A stretch of DNA of 64,000 nucleotides from NCBI RefSeq assembly GCF_001969445.1, contig NZ_CP017297.1:1054001-1118000 (forward strand). The letters run 5' to 3'. This stretch comes from Brachybacterium sp. P6-10-X1. Lineage in GTDB: Bacteria > Actinomycetota > Actinomycetes > Actinomycetales > Dermabacteraceae. The position numbers and the translations under genes are program-made. Shown here piece by piece: positions 28,408 through 36,640 of this stretch (position 1 is the stretch's first letter; the number at the start of each line of letters is the position of its first letter). Under the pieces are notes generated by a model. That model saw nothing but the letters and a program-made list of their open reading frames with translations, did not search any database and was not told the DNA's origin.

Positions 28408-29496
28408 TCAGTACCTCACTCGGGGGTCGATGAGGGCGGCGACGACGTCGACCAGGAAGTTGGAGATCGCCACGATGACCGCGAGCATCATCACGATGCC
28501 CTGCACGGCCACGTAGTCGCGGGCCTTCATGTACTCGGCGAGCATGTAGCCCAGCCCGTTCCACTCGAAGGTGGTCTCGGTCAGCACGGCACCGCCCAGC
28601 ATCATCGCGATCTGCATGCCCATCACGGTCACGATCGGGATCAGTGCCGGGCGCAGGGCGTGCCGGGTGGTCAACCGCCGCTCGGCCACCCCGCGGGAGC
28701 GGGCCGAGTCGATGTACTGCATCTCCAGCGTGCCGATCATGTTGGTGCGCACCAGGCGCAGGAAGATGCCCCCGGTGAGCACGCCGAGCGCGATGGCGGG
28801 CAGCAGCGCGTGCTTCGTGACGTCGACGAGCAGGTCGACGTCCCCCAGCCGCAGCGCGTCCAGCAGGTAGAACGGCGAGGGGTTCAGGATCGAGCTCATG
28901 GTCAGCTCGCCGCGGGTGGAGAGGCGGCCGGCGACCGGCAGCCAGCCCAGGCCCACGGAGAACACGAGCTTCAGCAGCAGGCCCACGAAGAACACGGGCG
29001 TCGCGTAGCCGAGGATCGCCACGATCCGCAGCACCGCGTCCGGCCAGCGGTCGCGGGTGCGCGCCGCGATCATGCCCAGGGGCACGCCGACCACCAGTGC
29101 GACCACCACGGCATACACCACCAGTTCGAAGGTCGCCCCGCCGTACGTGGTGAGGATCTGGGCGACCGGGGTGCCGTCGGTGTAGGACGTGCCGAAGTCG
29201 CCGCGGACCACACCGCCGAGATAGTCGATGTACTGCACGATCAGCGGGCGGTCGTAGCCGGCCTCGGCACGGCGCTCCGCGAGCTGTTCGGGAGTCAGGC
29301 GGCCGCCCAGGGCCGCCGTGATCGGGTCGCCCGTGATCCTCATGAGGAAGAACACGACCGTCATCAGGATGAACACGGTCGGGATGATGAGCAGGAAGCG
29401 CACCAGGATGTAGCGGCCGAGGCCCCCCGAGCGCTCGCGCTTGCGCGCGGGTCGGGGGGTGGTGGGCTCGACCGTCGTGTCGGGCTCCGCGGTCAC
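28408..29496 (-). CDS. Peptide ABC transporter permease, DppB type
   Basis: The 362-residue protein has six membrane segments. It shows the DppB N-terminal pattern (YILVRFLLIIPTVFILMTVVF) and the coupling motif ARSRGVAERRLTTRHALRPAL near residue 265. It forms the channel with DppC. The stop codon is 1 bp before the DppC start, and the ATG overlaps the stop of the binding-protein gene by 4 bp. The order is binding protein, B, C, then fused D/F. Confidence 0.93.
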   Translation of the reverse strand: MTAEPDTTVEPTTPRPARKRERSGGLGRYILVRFLLIIPTVFILMTVVFFLMRITGDPITAALGGRLTPEQLAERRAEAGYDRPLIVQYIDYLGGVVRGDFGTSYTDGTPVAQILTTYGGATFELVVYAVVVALVVGVPLGMIAARTRDRWPDAVLRIVAILGYATPVFFVGLLLKLVFSVGLGWLPVAGRLSTRGELTMSSILNPSPFYLLDALRLGDVDLLVDVTKHALLPAIALGVLTGGIFLRLVRTNMIGTLEMQYIDSARSRGVAERRLTTRHALRPALIPIVTVMGMQIAMMLGGAVLTETTFEWNGLGYMLAEYMKARDYVAVQGIVMMLAVIVAISNFLVDVVAALIDPRVRY

Positions 29497-31133
29497 TTGC
29501 TGATCGGAGCGATGCGGAACTTGAAGGACGAGTCCAGCGTGACGCCCTCGACCTCGGTCGTGGACACCGCGATCTGGGCTCCCTGCAGCAGGGGCAGGGT
29601 CGAGATCTCCTCGGCCACGATGTCCTGGATCTCGACGAACAGCGCCTCGCGCTCCGCCTCGTCCTGGGTGCCGCGCTGCTGGGCGATCAGCTGGTCGACC
29701 TTCTCGTTCGAGTAGTGGTTGACCAGGAAGTTGTCCGTGGCGAAGAACGGCGAGAGGTAGTTGTCGGCGTCCGAGTAGTCAGGGAACCAGCCCAGCTGGT
29801 ACGCGGGGTACACGTCGCTGGTGCGGTCCTTGTTGTACTGGACCCACTCGGTGGACTTCAGGTCGACGACGAACAGCTCGTCGGCCTCCAGCTGACTCTT
29901 CACCGCTGCGTACTCGTCGCCCGAGGAGGCGCCGTAGTGATCGGGGTTGTACTGCAGGCTGAGCTGCACCGGGATCTCGACGCCCGCGTCCTCGAGTCGC
30001 TTCTTCGCGCGGGCGGCGTCGGGGCCGCCCTCGCCGTCGCCGTACATGTCCTTGAACTGGGTGCCGGAGCCCGGCAGCCCCTCGGGGATGTAGGAGTACA
30101 GCGGCGTGTAGGTGCCCTTGTAGACCGACTTCGCGATCGCCGCACGGTCCAGGAGATCGGCGGCGGCCTGACGGACGGCCTGCGACTTGGCGGGGTCGGC
30201 GTTCTCGGTCTTGGTGCCGTAGGGCATCGTGGCGAAGTTGAACACGATGTAGCGGATCTCGCCGCCGGGGCCCTCGTGCACGGTGACGGCGTCGTCGGCC
30301 GAGAGGTCCTCGATGTCGGTGGCGGACAGCGAGCGCCACACGCAGTCGATGTTGCCCTCCTGGATGTCCAGCTTCATGTTGTTCTGGTCGGCGTAGTAGG
30401 TCATCGACACCTTCTGCGTGGCGGGGGCGCCGAAGATGCCCTTGTAGCCGTCGAAGGCCTGATAGGAGACCAGGTCGTTGATCTTCCAGCTGGTGATCTG
30501 GTACGGGCCGCAGAACGCGCCGCCGTCGACGATGTCGTTGTCGGGAAGCACCTCGTCGGCGGGGAAGACGTCGGCGTCGACGATGGGGCCGGCCGGACTG
30601 CACAGCACGTACGGGAAGGTCTGGTCGTTGGGCTCGGTGAGGTGGAACTCGACGGTGAGGTCGTCGACGGCCACGACCTTCTCGAGGTTCCCCAGCAGGC
30701 TGGAGGGGCCGTTGGGATCGGCGATCTTCAGTTGTCGATCGAAGGTGTGCTTGACGTCCTCACTGGTCAGCTCGTTGCCGTTGGCGAAGGTCAGGCCTTC
30801 CTGGAGCGTGACGGTGTAGACGTTCTCGCTGGTGAACTCCCCGGACTCGGCGAGGTCGGGCTCGGGCTTGCCGTCCTCGGAGCCGACGGAGGTGCCCATG
30901 AGGTAGCCGTAGCACTGCGTCCACACCGTGGAGGAGCCGTTGTCGTAGGCAGCCGCCGGATCGAGGGCGGTGACCTTGTCGGTGGTGCCGACGGTGAGGG
31001 CGCCGGAACCGTCGCCGCCACCGCTGCCGCCGCCGTCGTCCGCGGTCTTCGCACAGGCGGACAGGAGGACGGGGACCCCGGCCAGGGACAGCAGCACTGC
31101 CCGTCGCCTCGGGGTGAAAGCGGCATCGAACAT
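29493..31133 (-). CDS. Peptide-binding lipoprotein of ABC transporter (SBP family 5)
   Basis: The 546-residue protein has a basic start, a hydrophobic signal and a lipobox ending LSAC (Cys near 29), followed by a Gly/Ser-rich linker. The mature part matches solute-binding family 5: ALDPAAAYDNGS, LAESGEFTSENVYTVTLQEGLTFANG and repeated GPYQI/YKG motifs. It captures peptides outside the membrane for the permease encoded downstream. The ATG at 31133 has GGAGGAA upstream. A promoter within an inverted repeat lies about 100 bp upstream. First gene of the operon. Confidence 0.93.
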   Translation of the reverse strand: MFDAAFTPRRRAVLLSLAGVPVLLSACAKTADDGGGSGGGDGSGALTVGTTDKVTALDPAAAYDNGSSTVWTQCYGYLMGTSVGSEDGKPEPDLAESGEFTSENVYTVTLQEGLTFANGNELTSEDVKHTFDRQLKIADPNGPSSLLGNLEKVVAVDDLTVEFHLTEPNDQTFPYVLCSPAGPIVDADVFPADEVLPDNDIVDGGAFCGPYQITSWKINDLVSYQAFDGYKGIFGAPATQKVSMTYYADQNNMKLDIQEGNIDCVWRSLSATDIEDLSADDAVTVHEGPGGEIRYIVFNFATMPYGTKTENADPAKSQAVRQAAADLLDRAAIAKSVYKGTYTPLYSYIPEGLPGSGTQFKDMYGDGEGGPDAARAKKRLEDAGVEIPVQLSLQYNPDHYGASSGDEYAAVKSQLEADELFVVDLKSTEWVQYNKDRTSDVYPAYQLGWFPDYSDADNYLSPFFATDNFLVNHYSNEKVDQLIAQQRGTQDEAEREALFVEIQDIVAEEISTLPLLQGAQIAVSTTEVEGVTLDSSFKFRIAPISK

Positions 31134-31204
31134 GGGTTCCTCCAGGGGTGAAGCGGTCCGCGGGATCACGGCTCTGTGAGGCGCCGGCGGCTGCTTGTGA
31201 CGTG

Positions 31205-31247
31205 ACGCACCGGTGCGTGTGCCCTGAAACGTAGCAGTGACACGCAC
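31205..31247 (-). promoter_or_regulatory. Promoter of the peptide transporter operon inside inverted repeats
   Basis: A minus-strand -10 hexamer TACGTT (31233-31228) is flanked by perfect 8-bp arms GTGCGTGT (31213-31220) and ACACGCAC (31240-31247). Next to them, ACGCACCGGTGCGT (31205-31218) is a perfect 14-bp palindrome using the same half-site. There are thus three GTGCGT/ACGCAC elements around the likely transcription start, as expected of a repressor operator. A weak -35 TTCGGC lies 18 bp upstream of the -10. The regulator is not in the window as far as I can tell. Confidence 0.55.
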
Positions 31248-31344
31248 GAGCGCCGAATCCCTGGAGCGGATCAGCTGACCCGTGACGGAAACGTTATCCG
31301 ACCGCTCGGGTGGGCAGCAGGCGGGGCGGTGGCGCGTCGGCGGA

Positions 31345-31422
31345 GCGGCGAGGCAGTGGAGCGGCGAAGTAGTGGGCGGCGATGCAGTGGGGTGGCGGAG
31401 CGGCGCAGCGGCGAAGCAGCGG
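31345..31422 (+). repeat. Short tandem repeats in the intergenic region
   Basis: A 15-16-bp unit of the form GCGGCGAnGYAGTGG occurs in tandem at 31345, 31361 and 31376, with a further copy (GCGGCGAAGCAGCGG) at 31408-31422 and looser copies around. The block lies in a 596-bp gap (31134-31729) that holds no gene I can support. The G+C-rich triplet-like pattern reads as low-complexity peptide in every frame. Confidence 0.6.
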
Positions 31423-31518
31423 AGCGCCGCAGCGGCGGGGCGGCGGGCTACTTCGACCAGCCCGACGCGCCGGGCCACCCCCACCCGCCCGACACGCCGG
31501 ACCCGGCATGCCGGTTCC

Positions 31519-31550
31519 CCCGATCCGTTGCGCAGACGTGACGGATCGGG
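31519..31550. terminator. Perfect 10-bp inverted repeat in the 31-kb intergenic region
   Basis: CCCGATCCGT (31519-31528) and ACGGATCGGG (31541-31550) form a perfect stem with a 12-nt loop. It may be a transcription terminator for read-through from either side, or an operator for the gluconolactonase-like gene at 31730. Between it and that gene the DNA is low-complexity, with repeated CCCGGGGGCC and ACCCGAAGACC units. Confidence 0.4.
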
Positions 31551-31729
31551 AGAATGGGCGAACCGACACGAGTCGTCGACGACGTGGGAAGCCCTGCATG
31601 ATGACCCGCGGCGGGCGATAGACGACCCGGGGACCGCCCGGCGGCCACCAGAAACCTCCCCGGGGGCCACCCGATGACCGCCCGGGGGCCCCACCCGAAG
31701 ACCACCCGAAGACCTTCCGAGGAGACCCC

Positions 31730-32668
31730 ATGACCGACCTCCGCTCCAGCTTGCTGGTCGACGATGCCGCGCTCGTACAGGTGGCGACCGGTGCCACCTG
31801 GGCCGAGGGCCCCGTCTGGATCCCGGGTCGCCGGGCGGTGCGCTTCAGCGACATCCACAACGACCGCATCCTGGAGTTCTCCGAGGAGACCGGGGAGCTG
31901 ACAGTGTTCAGCGCTCCCGCCGAGTACACCAACGGACGCACCCTGGACCTCGCCGGGAACGTCGTGGAGTGCTCCCACGGCCGCCGCGCGGTCCAGCGAG
32001 ATACCGCCGTCGGCCCCGGGGAGGCACCTGCACCGACCACTCTCGTGGACCACCTCGGCCCGCACCGCCTGAACTCCCCCAACGATGTGGTCGTCGCCTC
32101 CGACGGGGCGATCTGGTTCACCGACCCCGCCTACGGCATCAAGCGCCCCGTCGAGGGGCACGCCGGTGAGGAGGAGTACGGCGACCGCTGGGTGTTCCGC
32201 TACGACGAGGCCTCCGGAATCCTCACCCCGGTGGTGATCGACGTGGAGGCACCCAACGGTCTCGCCTTCTCCCCCGACGAGTCCCTGCTGTACGTCGCCG
32301 ACTCCTCGCTCTCGCCCGCCGACGAGTCCGATCCGTTCCCGGACCGCCCCCATGGCCACGCGATCCACGTGTACGACGTCGTCGAGGGCCGGCACGCGAA
32401 GAACGGCCGCATCCTCACGGAGGTCTCCCCCGGGCTGCCCGACGGGATCCGGGTGGACGTCGAGGGCAGGATCTGGAGCTCGAGCCTGTCCGGGGTTCAG
32501 GTCTTCGCCCCCACCGGCGAGCGCCTGCTGGACCTTCCGGTGCCGGAGAAGACGGCGAACCTGTGCTTCGGCGGCGACGACGGGCGCACGCTCTACGTCG
32601 TCGCGAGCACGAGCCTGTACCGGATCCGGACCACGACGCGGGATGCCGTGACCCTCGCCCGCTCATGA
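31730..32668 (+). CDS. SMP-30/gluconolactonase-like protein
   Basis: The 312-residue protein matches the six-bladed propeller SMP-30/gluconolactonase family. It has ATWAEGPVWIPG near the start with the metal-binding Glu, HRLNSPNDVVVASDGAIWFT with the Asn ligand, ESLLYVAD with the Asp, and PDGIRVDVEGRIWSS. These enzymes usually open sugar lactones using one divalent cation. GAGGAG precedes the ATG. It stands alone, so the pathway is open. Confidence 0.88.
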   Translation: MTDLRSSLLVDDAALVQVATGATWAEGPVWIPGRRAVRFSDIHNDRILEFSEETGELTVFSAPAEYTNGRTLDLAGNVVECSHGRRAVQRDTAVGPGEAPAPTTLVDHLGPHRLNSPNDVVVASDGAIWFTDPAYGIKRPVEGHAGEEEYGDRWVFRYDEASGILTPVVIDVEAPNGLAFSPDESLLYVADSSLSPADESDPFPDRPHGHAIHVYDVVEGRHAKNGRILTEVSPGLPDGIRVDVEGRIWSSSLSGVQVFAPTGERLLDLPVPEKTANLCFGGDDGRTLYVVASTSLYRIRTTTRDAVTLARS

Positions 32669-32731
32669 CAGCACATAACAGCTGTATTTTCGGCAACGCG
32701 CTGTAGAGGCTTTACGAACGGGCAGCGATGA

Positions 32732-33700
32732 TCAGCTCGGCGACTCGTTCCACCATCGCAGCACCCGCAGCGCCTGCAGGGTGAGCCAGGGCGAGGGCTC
32801 GCCCAGCGGGACGTCGATCTCGAACCACACCTGGCCGGGGAGCACCTTCTGCTGGAGCCAGGTGCCGTCGCTCTGCTGCGCCTGGCGGACGATCTCGACA
32901 GCCTCGGCCATCCGCGGATCCCGTCGGCCCGCGAGGCGGAAGTGGTCCAGCGCCCGCAGCGCGGAGTAGATGTGGCGCGGCGGGTACAGGAAGTGGTCGA
33001 CCCAGGGCCCGAGGAGCTCCCCGGTGCTCAGACGCCGGGTCAGATGCCGCTCGAGGAGGTACTCCTCCCCCGACGCGCGCGCCGCACGGGTGGCCTCGGT
33101 TCCGCCGGTGGCCAGCTCGTGCACCAGCAGGGCGCGCAGGGCGTTGAGCGTGGAGTGGACGCTGGAGCGCACCGAGCCGTCGGTCCACTCGCAGTTCCAG
33201 CCGCCGTCGGGCTGCAGATGCTCGACGAACCAGGTCGCGAGGTCCTCGACGTCGGCCCCGAGCCAGAGCCCGTTGGCCAGTGTCATCGCATTGATGCAGC
33301 AGTCGACCTCGCCGCCCCAGTACGGGAGGCTGCGGTCGTACTCCCAGTGGGAGTTCTCCGCCAGCAGCCCAGCGGTGTCCCGCTCGATCAGCGGCGCGGC
33401 GTCCATCCCCCATTCACGCAGGGTGGTCAGCGTCCAGGTGGTCGCGGTCCAGGGCTGACCGGGCAGCGTGCGACTCTCGGGGTCCTCGAGGAATCCGGCC
33501 GGGAAGAACGCGCCGCCCGCCCACTGCCCGTCGGGATCCTGCCGCTCCAGGAGGGCGGCTCCGAACCCCTCCCGGGGGATCCGGGCACGGGTGGCCTCCC
33601 ACCGGTCGGTCGGGGCGTCGAGCAGGTCGCGCTCGACCTGCCAGCGCAGCGCGGGGTCGGTGTCCAGCAGCCAGGAGATGACGTCGGTGGGCGGTGCCAT
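32732..33700 (-). CDS. Squalene-cyclase-fold (prenyltransferase repeat) protein
   Basis: The 322-residue protein contains alpha/alpha-barrel repeats with QW-like motifs (QDPDGQWAGG, LQPDGGWNCEW, QQSDGTWLQQ) as in squalene cyclases and related proteins. It is half the length of a true cyclase (about 630) and lacks the catalytic DxDD motif, so cyclisation of squalene is unlikely. Such short proteins are widespread in Actinobacteria and their role is unknown. The ATG at 33700 has GAGGA 8 nt upstream. Divergent from the unknown protein at 33823. Confidence 0.72.
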   Translation of the reverse strand: MAPPTDVISWLLDTDPALRWQVERDLLDAPTDRWEATRARIPREGFGAALLERQDPDGQWAGGAFFPAGFLEDPESRTLPGQPWTATTWTLTTLREWGMDAAPLIERDTAGLLAENSHWEYDRSLPYWGGEVDCCINAMTLANGLWLGADVEDLATWFVEHLQPDGGWNCEWTDGSVRSSVHSTLNALRALLVHELATGGTEATRAARASGEEYLLERHLTRRLSTGELLGPWVDHFLYPPRHIYSALRALDHFRLAGRRDPRMAEAVEIVRQAQQSDGTWLQQKVLPGQVWFEIDVPLGEPSPWLTLQALRVLRWWNESPS

Positions 33701-33822
33701 GGAGTGATCCTCGCATCGCGTCCGGAGAGCTGTCACGATGTTCTCGGGCGACGCGGAGGTCCATCCGTCAGGATCGTCCCGTACCCGGCGCTCCGGGGAC
33801 GACCACGACCGGAAGGACCGAC

Positions 33823-34680
33823 GTGAGCACCTTCGACCGTTTGGCCGGCATGGCCCGCAAGGCCCTCGACTCCAGGACGACTCCCTCCCGCGACGCGGGA
33901 ACGGGACCGGGCGCACGATCAGGGGCAGGATCCGGCGGGGGCTCCGACTGGCGCTCGATGGTCCGCCGCGCCTCCGACGCGATCACGGGCGAGGACGACC
34001 GGCGGCCCGGCCCCGCTCCGTCGGCGGGAACACCCGCGTCGGCATCGACGTCGGCATCGGCGGCGGCGTCACCGTCCGAGGCGGACCGTCGCGCGATCGC
34101 CCGCTACGACTACCTGGTGCGCACCACGGAGCCCGACCAGCTCGAGCGCGTCCACCGCGAGGCCTTCGAACGTCTGACCCCGCAGCAGCGCACCCAGTTG
34201 ACAGCCTCGATGCGTTCCGAGCTGCCCGAGTCCGAGCGGCCCCGCTCGGACGCCCCGGACGACCTCGCTCGCTCTGCGACCCGGCTCGGCGCGATGGATC
34301 CCCGCCGCCTCACGCGTCTGCTGGGACGCTCCGGCACCTCCAGGGCCGGGGCCGGGGCACTCGGCGTCGGGGCGGTCGGCGCAGCCGGCGGACTGCTCGG
34401 CGTCGTGGCCGGTGGGGCGATCGCCACCGGGATCGGAGGCTCCCTGCTGCAGGATGCCGTCGCCTCCGGCATCGACGTCGACTCCCTCACCGCCGGCATG
34501 GAGGCGGACCTGGGCGGCCTGACCGAAGGGTTCGAGGGCTTCGCGGGCGCCGAGGGCTTTGAGGGCGTCGAGGGTCTTGCGGACGGCGTCGGCGGCGGCA
34601 TCTCGGATGCCGGGGACAGGGTCTCCGGAATCGGTGAGAAGCTCTCCGACATCGGACTCGGAGACCTCTTCAACCGCTGA
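33823..34680 (+). CDS. Uncharacterised Ala/Gly-rich protein
   Basis: The 285-residue protein has a Ser/Ala/Pro-rich low-complexity part (residues about 15-85), then a helical segment with DYLVRTTEPDQLERVHREAFERLTPQQR (about 100-130). A Gly/Ala-rich hydrophobic stretch follows (about 178-205) that may enter the membrane. The tail is acidic, with repeated GFEGFAGAEGFEGVEG motifs. The GTG start is supported by GGAAGGA 5 nt upstream. No family is recognised. It converges on the DoxX gene with adjacent stop codons. Confidence 0.7.
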   Translation: MSTFDRLAGMARKALDSRTTPSRDAGTGPGARSGAGSGGGSDWRSMVRRASDAITGEDDRRPGPAPSAGTPASASTSASAAASPSEADRRAIARYDYLVRTTEPDQLERVHREAFERLTPQQRTQLTASMRSELPESERPRSDAPDDLARSATRLGAMDPRRLTRLLGRSGTSRAGAGALGVGAVGAAGGLLGVVAGGAIATGIGGSLLQDAVASGIDVDSLTAGMEADLGGLTEGFEGFAGAEGFEGVEGLADGVGGGISDAGDRVSGIGEKLSDIGLGDLFNR

Positions 34681-35055
34681 TCAGAGCGGGACCGGGCCGA
34701 AGCGGGACCAGGCCACGAAGACGGAGACGATCGCGAGCACGATCGAGGGCAGCGCCTTGGCGAATCCGTCGCCGCGGCGGATGTGCACGAGGGCTGCGAA
34801 GACCATGGTGATCGCGAGGCCCGCAGCGGCCAGCGCCACCAGGACCGGCATGACACCGGTGACGGCAGGCAGGATCAGGCCGAAGGCGCCGAGGATCTCC
34901 AGCACGCCGATCCCGAGGATCACGCTGTGCGGGAAGTCCTCGACGTACGGAGTGCGCTCGATCTGCTGGTCTCGCGCGGTCAGGAGCTTCGCGGCACCCG
35001 ACCCGGCGAACACCGCGGCGAGCACGACGGCGAGGATCCACAGGAGCATGTTCAT
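34681..35055 (-). CDS. DoxX-family membrane protein
   Basis: The 124-residue protein has four predicted membrane segments. It shows DoxX-like features: an early FAGSGAAKLL, then GIGVLEILGAFGLILPAVTGVMP and a late MVFAALVHIRRGDGF. Family members are small integral membrane proteins linked to oxidative-stress handling or quinone-related functions. The ATG at 35055 is placed 7 nt after AAGGAGG. Next to the nitrite/siroheme operon on the same strand but with its own ribosome site. Confidence 0.82.
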   Translation of the reverse strand: MNMLLWILAVVLAAVFAGSGAAKLLTARDQQIERTPYVEDFPHSVILGIGVLEILGAFGLILPAVTGVMPVLVALAAAGLAITMVFAALVHIRRGDGFAKALPSIVLAIVSVFVAWSRFGPVPL

Positions 35056-35108
35056 GACAGCGCCTCCTTCATCGGGATCTCGAGTATCTCTCGTCACGGC
35101 GCGCTCTG

Positions 35109-35807
35109 TCACACGAACGCGCCTGCGGCCTCACGGAATCGTGCGGCCAGGAGCGTGATCACCGCCGGATCATCGCCCAGCGGTGCGGCCAGCGCATCGA
35201 CCCCGGAGGCGGCCACACGTCTTGCGAAATGACCCGGGGCCAGCAAGTAGCTGGCCGCGACCACCCGACGGGCTCCGGCGGCGCGCGCTGCCGAGACCGC
35301 CTCACCCAGCGAGGGACTCGCTCCCGCGCCGTACCCGACGGTGACCGGCACGGGGAGCCTCTCCTGCAGGAGGATGCCCATCCGCCCGACGGAGCGCGCG
35401 GCCAGAGGATCCGTGGAGCCGGCGGCCGCGAGCACCACATGGTCGCCGTCGCGGTGGCCGGCATCGCCGCCGGGCAGCTCCGCCAGGCGCCGCAGCATCG
35501 CCTCGGCGAGCAGCGGGTCCGGCCCCAGCGGGTCGGCGGCGGTGACGTGGGGATGCGGGGCGACGGCGTCGCCGATGTCGCCGCGGACGTGATGGCCGGT
35601 GGACAGCAGCAGCGGCACGACCACGGCGGGGCCTTCCGCCGCACGGCGGGCGGCGACATCGGCCACCGTGGGCCGCTCGACGTCCACGAAAGCCTGCACG
35701 ACGAGAACGCCGGGCAGCGCGCCCGCGAGGGCCTCGAGCACGTCGCGCACGGTGGCGCGACCCGCGCGGGAGCGCGTCCCGTGGGAACAGGCGATCAGCG
35801 CGGTCAT
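35109..35807 (-). CDS. CbiX-family sirohydrochlorin chelatase
   Basis: The 232-residue protein has two CbiX-like halves. The first begins ALIACSHGTRSRAG, with the metal-binding His, and includes VVVPLLLSTGHHVRGDI. The second has VVAASYLLAPGHFARRV. In siroheme synthesis this protein would insert iron into sirohydrochlorin, and in other organisms relatives insert cobalt. It is the last gene of the nitrite operon. Its ATG overlaps the HemD stop by 4 bp. The operon provides siroheme for NirB, so iron insertion is the likeliest job here. Confidence 0.85.
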   Translation of the reverse strand: MTALIACSHGTRSRAGRATVRDVLEALAGALPGVLVVQAFVDVERPTVADVAARRAAEGPAVVVPLLLSTGHHVRGDIGDAVAPHPHVTAADPLGPDPLLAEAMLRRLAELPGGDAGHRDGDHVVLAAAGSTDPLAARSVGRMGILLQERLPVPVTVGYGAGASPSLGEAVSAARAAGARRVVAASYLLAPGHFARRVAASGVDALAAPLGDDPAVITLLAARFREAAGAFV

Positions 35808-36640
35808 CCGGCCTCCTCGAAATGGTCCACGACCGAGCGGACGAGCGACCCCGTGCGGCCCCTCGCGGCGAGCAGCACGGGCAGTCCCCGGTCCGAGAGC
35901 GGGCGCGCCGTGACAGGTCCGACGCAAGCCAGCACCACGTCTCCCGCTGCGGCCCGGACCTGCAGGCCCAGAAGGAGCCCTGCCGCGACGACCTCCTCGA
36001 GCCAGGCGGCCGCCGCCGGGGCGGACGTGAACACCACGGCGTCGAGGGACCCCTCCACGGCACCTCGCACCGAGCTCCGCAGCGCCGCGGGGTCGCGGGT
36101 CGGCCTTGAGCGGTACACCGTCAGTCCCACCACGTCCGCCCCGTACTCGATCAGGCGCTCGTCGAGCCCGTCGGCGCCCGTGCCGTGATGCTGGACGGCG
36201 ATTCGCCGCCCGTCGATCCCCCGAGCCACCAGATGCTCCCCCACCTCCGCCGATGTCTCCGAGGGAGCCACCCAGGCGGTCTCCAGCCCCGCGCCCTGCA
36301 CGGCACCCCGGGCCTTCGCTCCGCGGGCGACGATCCGGGCGGCGGCCAGCGCGGCGTGCAGCTCCTCCCCCAGCCCGGCCGCGTCGGCCGCCTGCAGCCA
36401 GCCGCGCAGTCCGATGCCGGTCAGGACGACGAGATCCTGGGGCGGGCGAGCGATGAGGTCCCGGGTCCGTGCGAGCAGCTGCGCATCGTCCGGGTTCGAT
36501 GCGGTGGAGAGTGCAGGCGCGCGCCGGACCAGGGCGCCATGGCGCTCGAAGGCTGCCGCGAGCTCGTCGGCCCGTCGCTCGGGGGTGATCACGATGGTGC
36601 GGCCGAGGAGCGCGTCGGACAGGCGTGACGAGGCGATCAT
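35804..36640 (-). CDS. hemD: Uroporphyrinogen-III synthase
   Basis: The 278-residue protein fits the loosely conserved HemD family. It has two alpha/beta lobes: an N-terminal TIVITPERRADELAAAFERHGA and a C-terminal part with VVFTSAPAAAAWLEEV and ACVGPVTARPLSDRGL. It closes hydroxymethylbilane to uroporphyrinogen III, the common precursor of haem and siroheme. The ATG overlaps the CobA stop by 4 bp, with GAGGAGG upstream inside the cobA end. Sequence conservation is low in this family, so context adds weight to the call. Confidence 0.8.
   Translation of the reverse strand: MIASSRLSDALLGRTIVITPERRADELAAAFERHGALVRRAPALSTASNPDDAQLLARTRDLIARPPQDLVVLTGIGLRGWLQAADAAGLGEELHAALAAARIVARGAKARGAVQGAGLETAWVAPSETSAEVGEHLVARGIDGRRIAVQHHGTGADGLDERLIEYGADVVGLTVYRSRPTRDPAALRSSVRGAVEGSLDAVVFTSAPAAAAWLEEVVAAGLLLGLQVRAAAGDVVLACVGPVTARPLSDRGLPVLLAARGRTGSLVRSVVDHFEEAG

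Noticed and set aside
31134..31729. CRISPR array or riboswitch in the repeat-rich gap
   Set aside because: The repeats are tandem, without unique spacers of constant length, and no known riboswitch core is visible.
32732..33700. Hopanoid synthesis from a squalene-hopene cyclase
   Set aside because: The protein is half length and lacks the DxDD motif, and no squalene or hopanoid genes are nearby.
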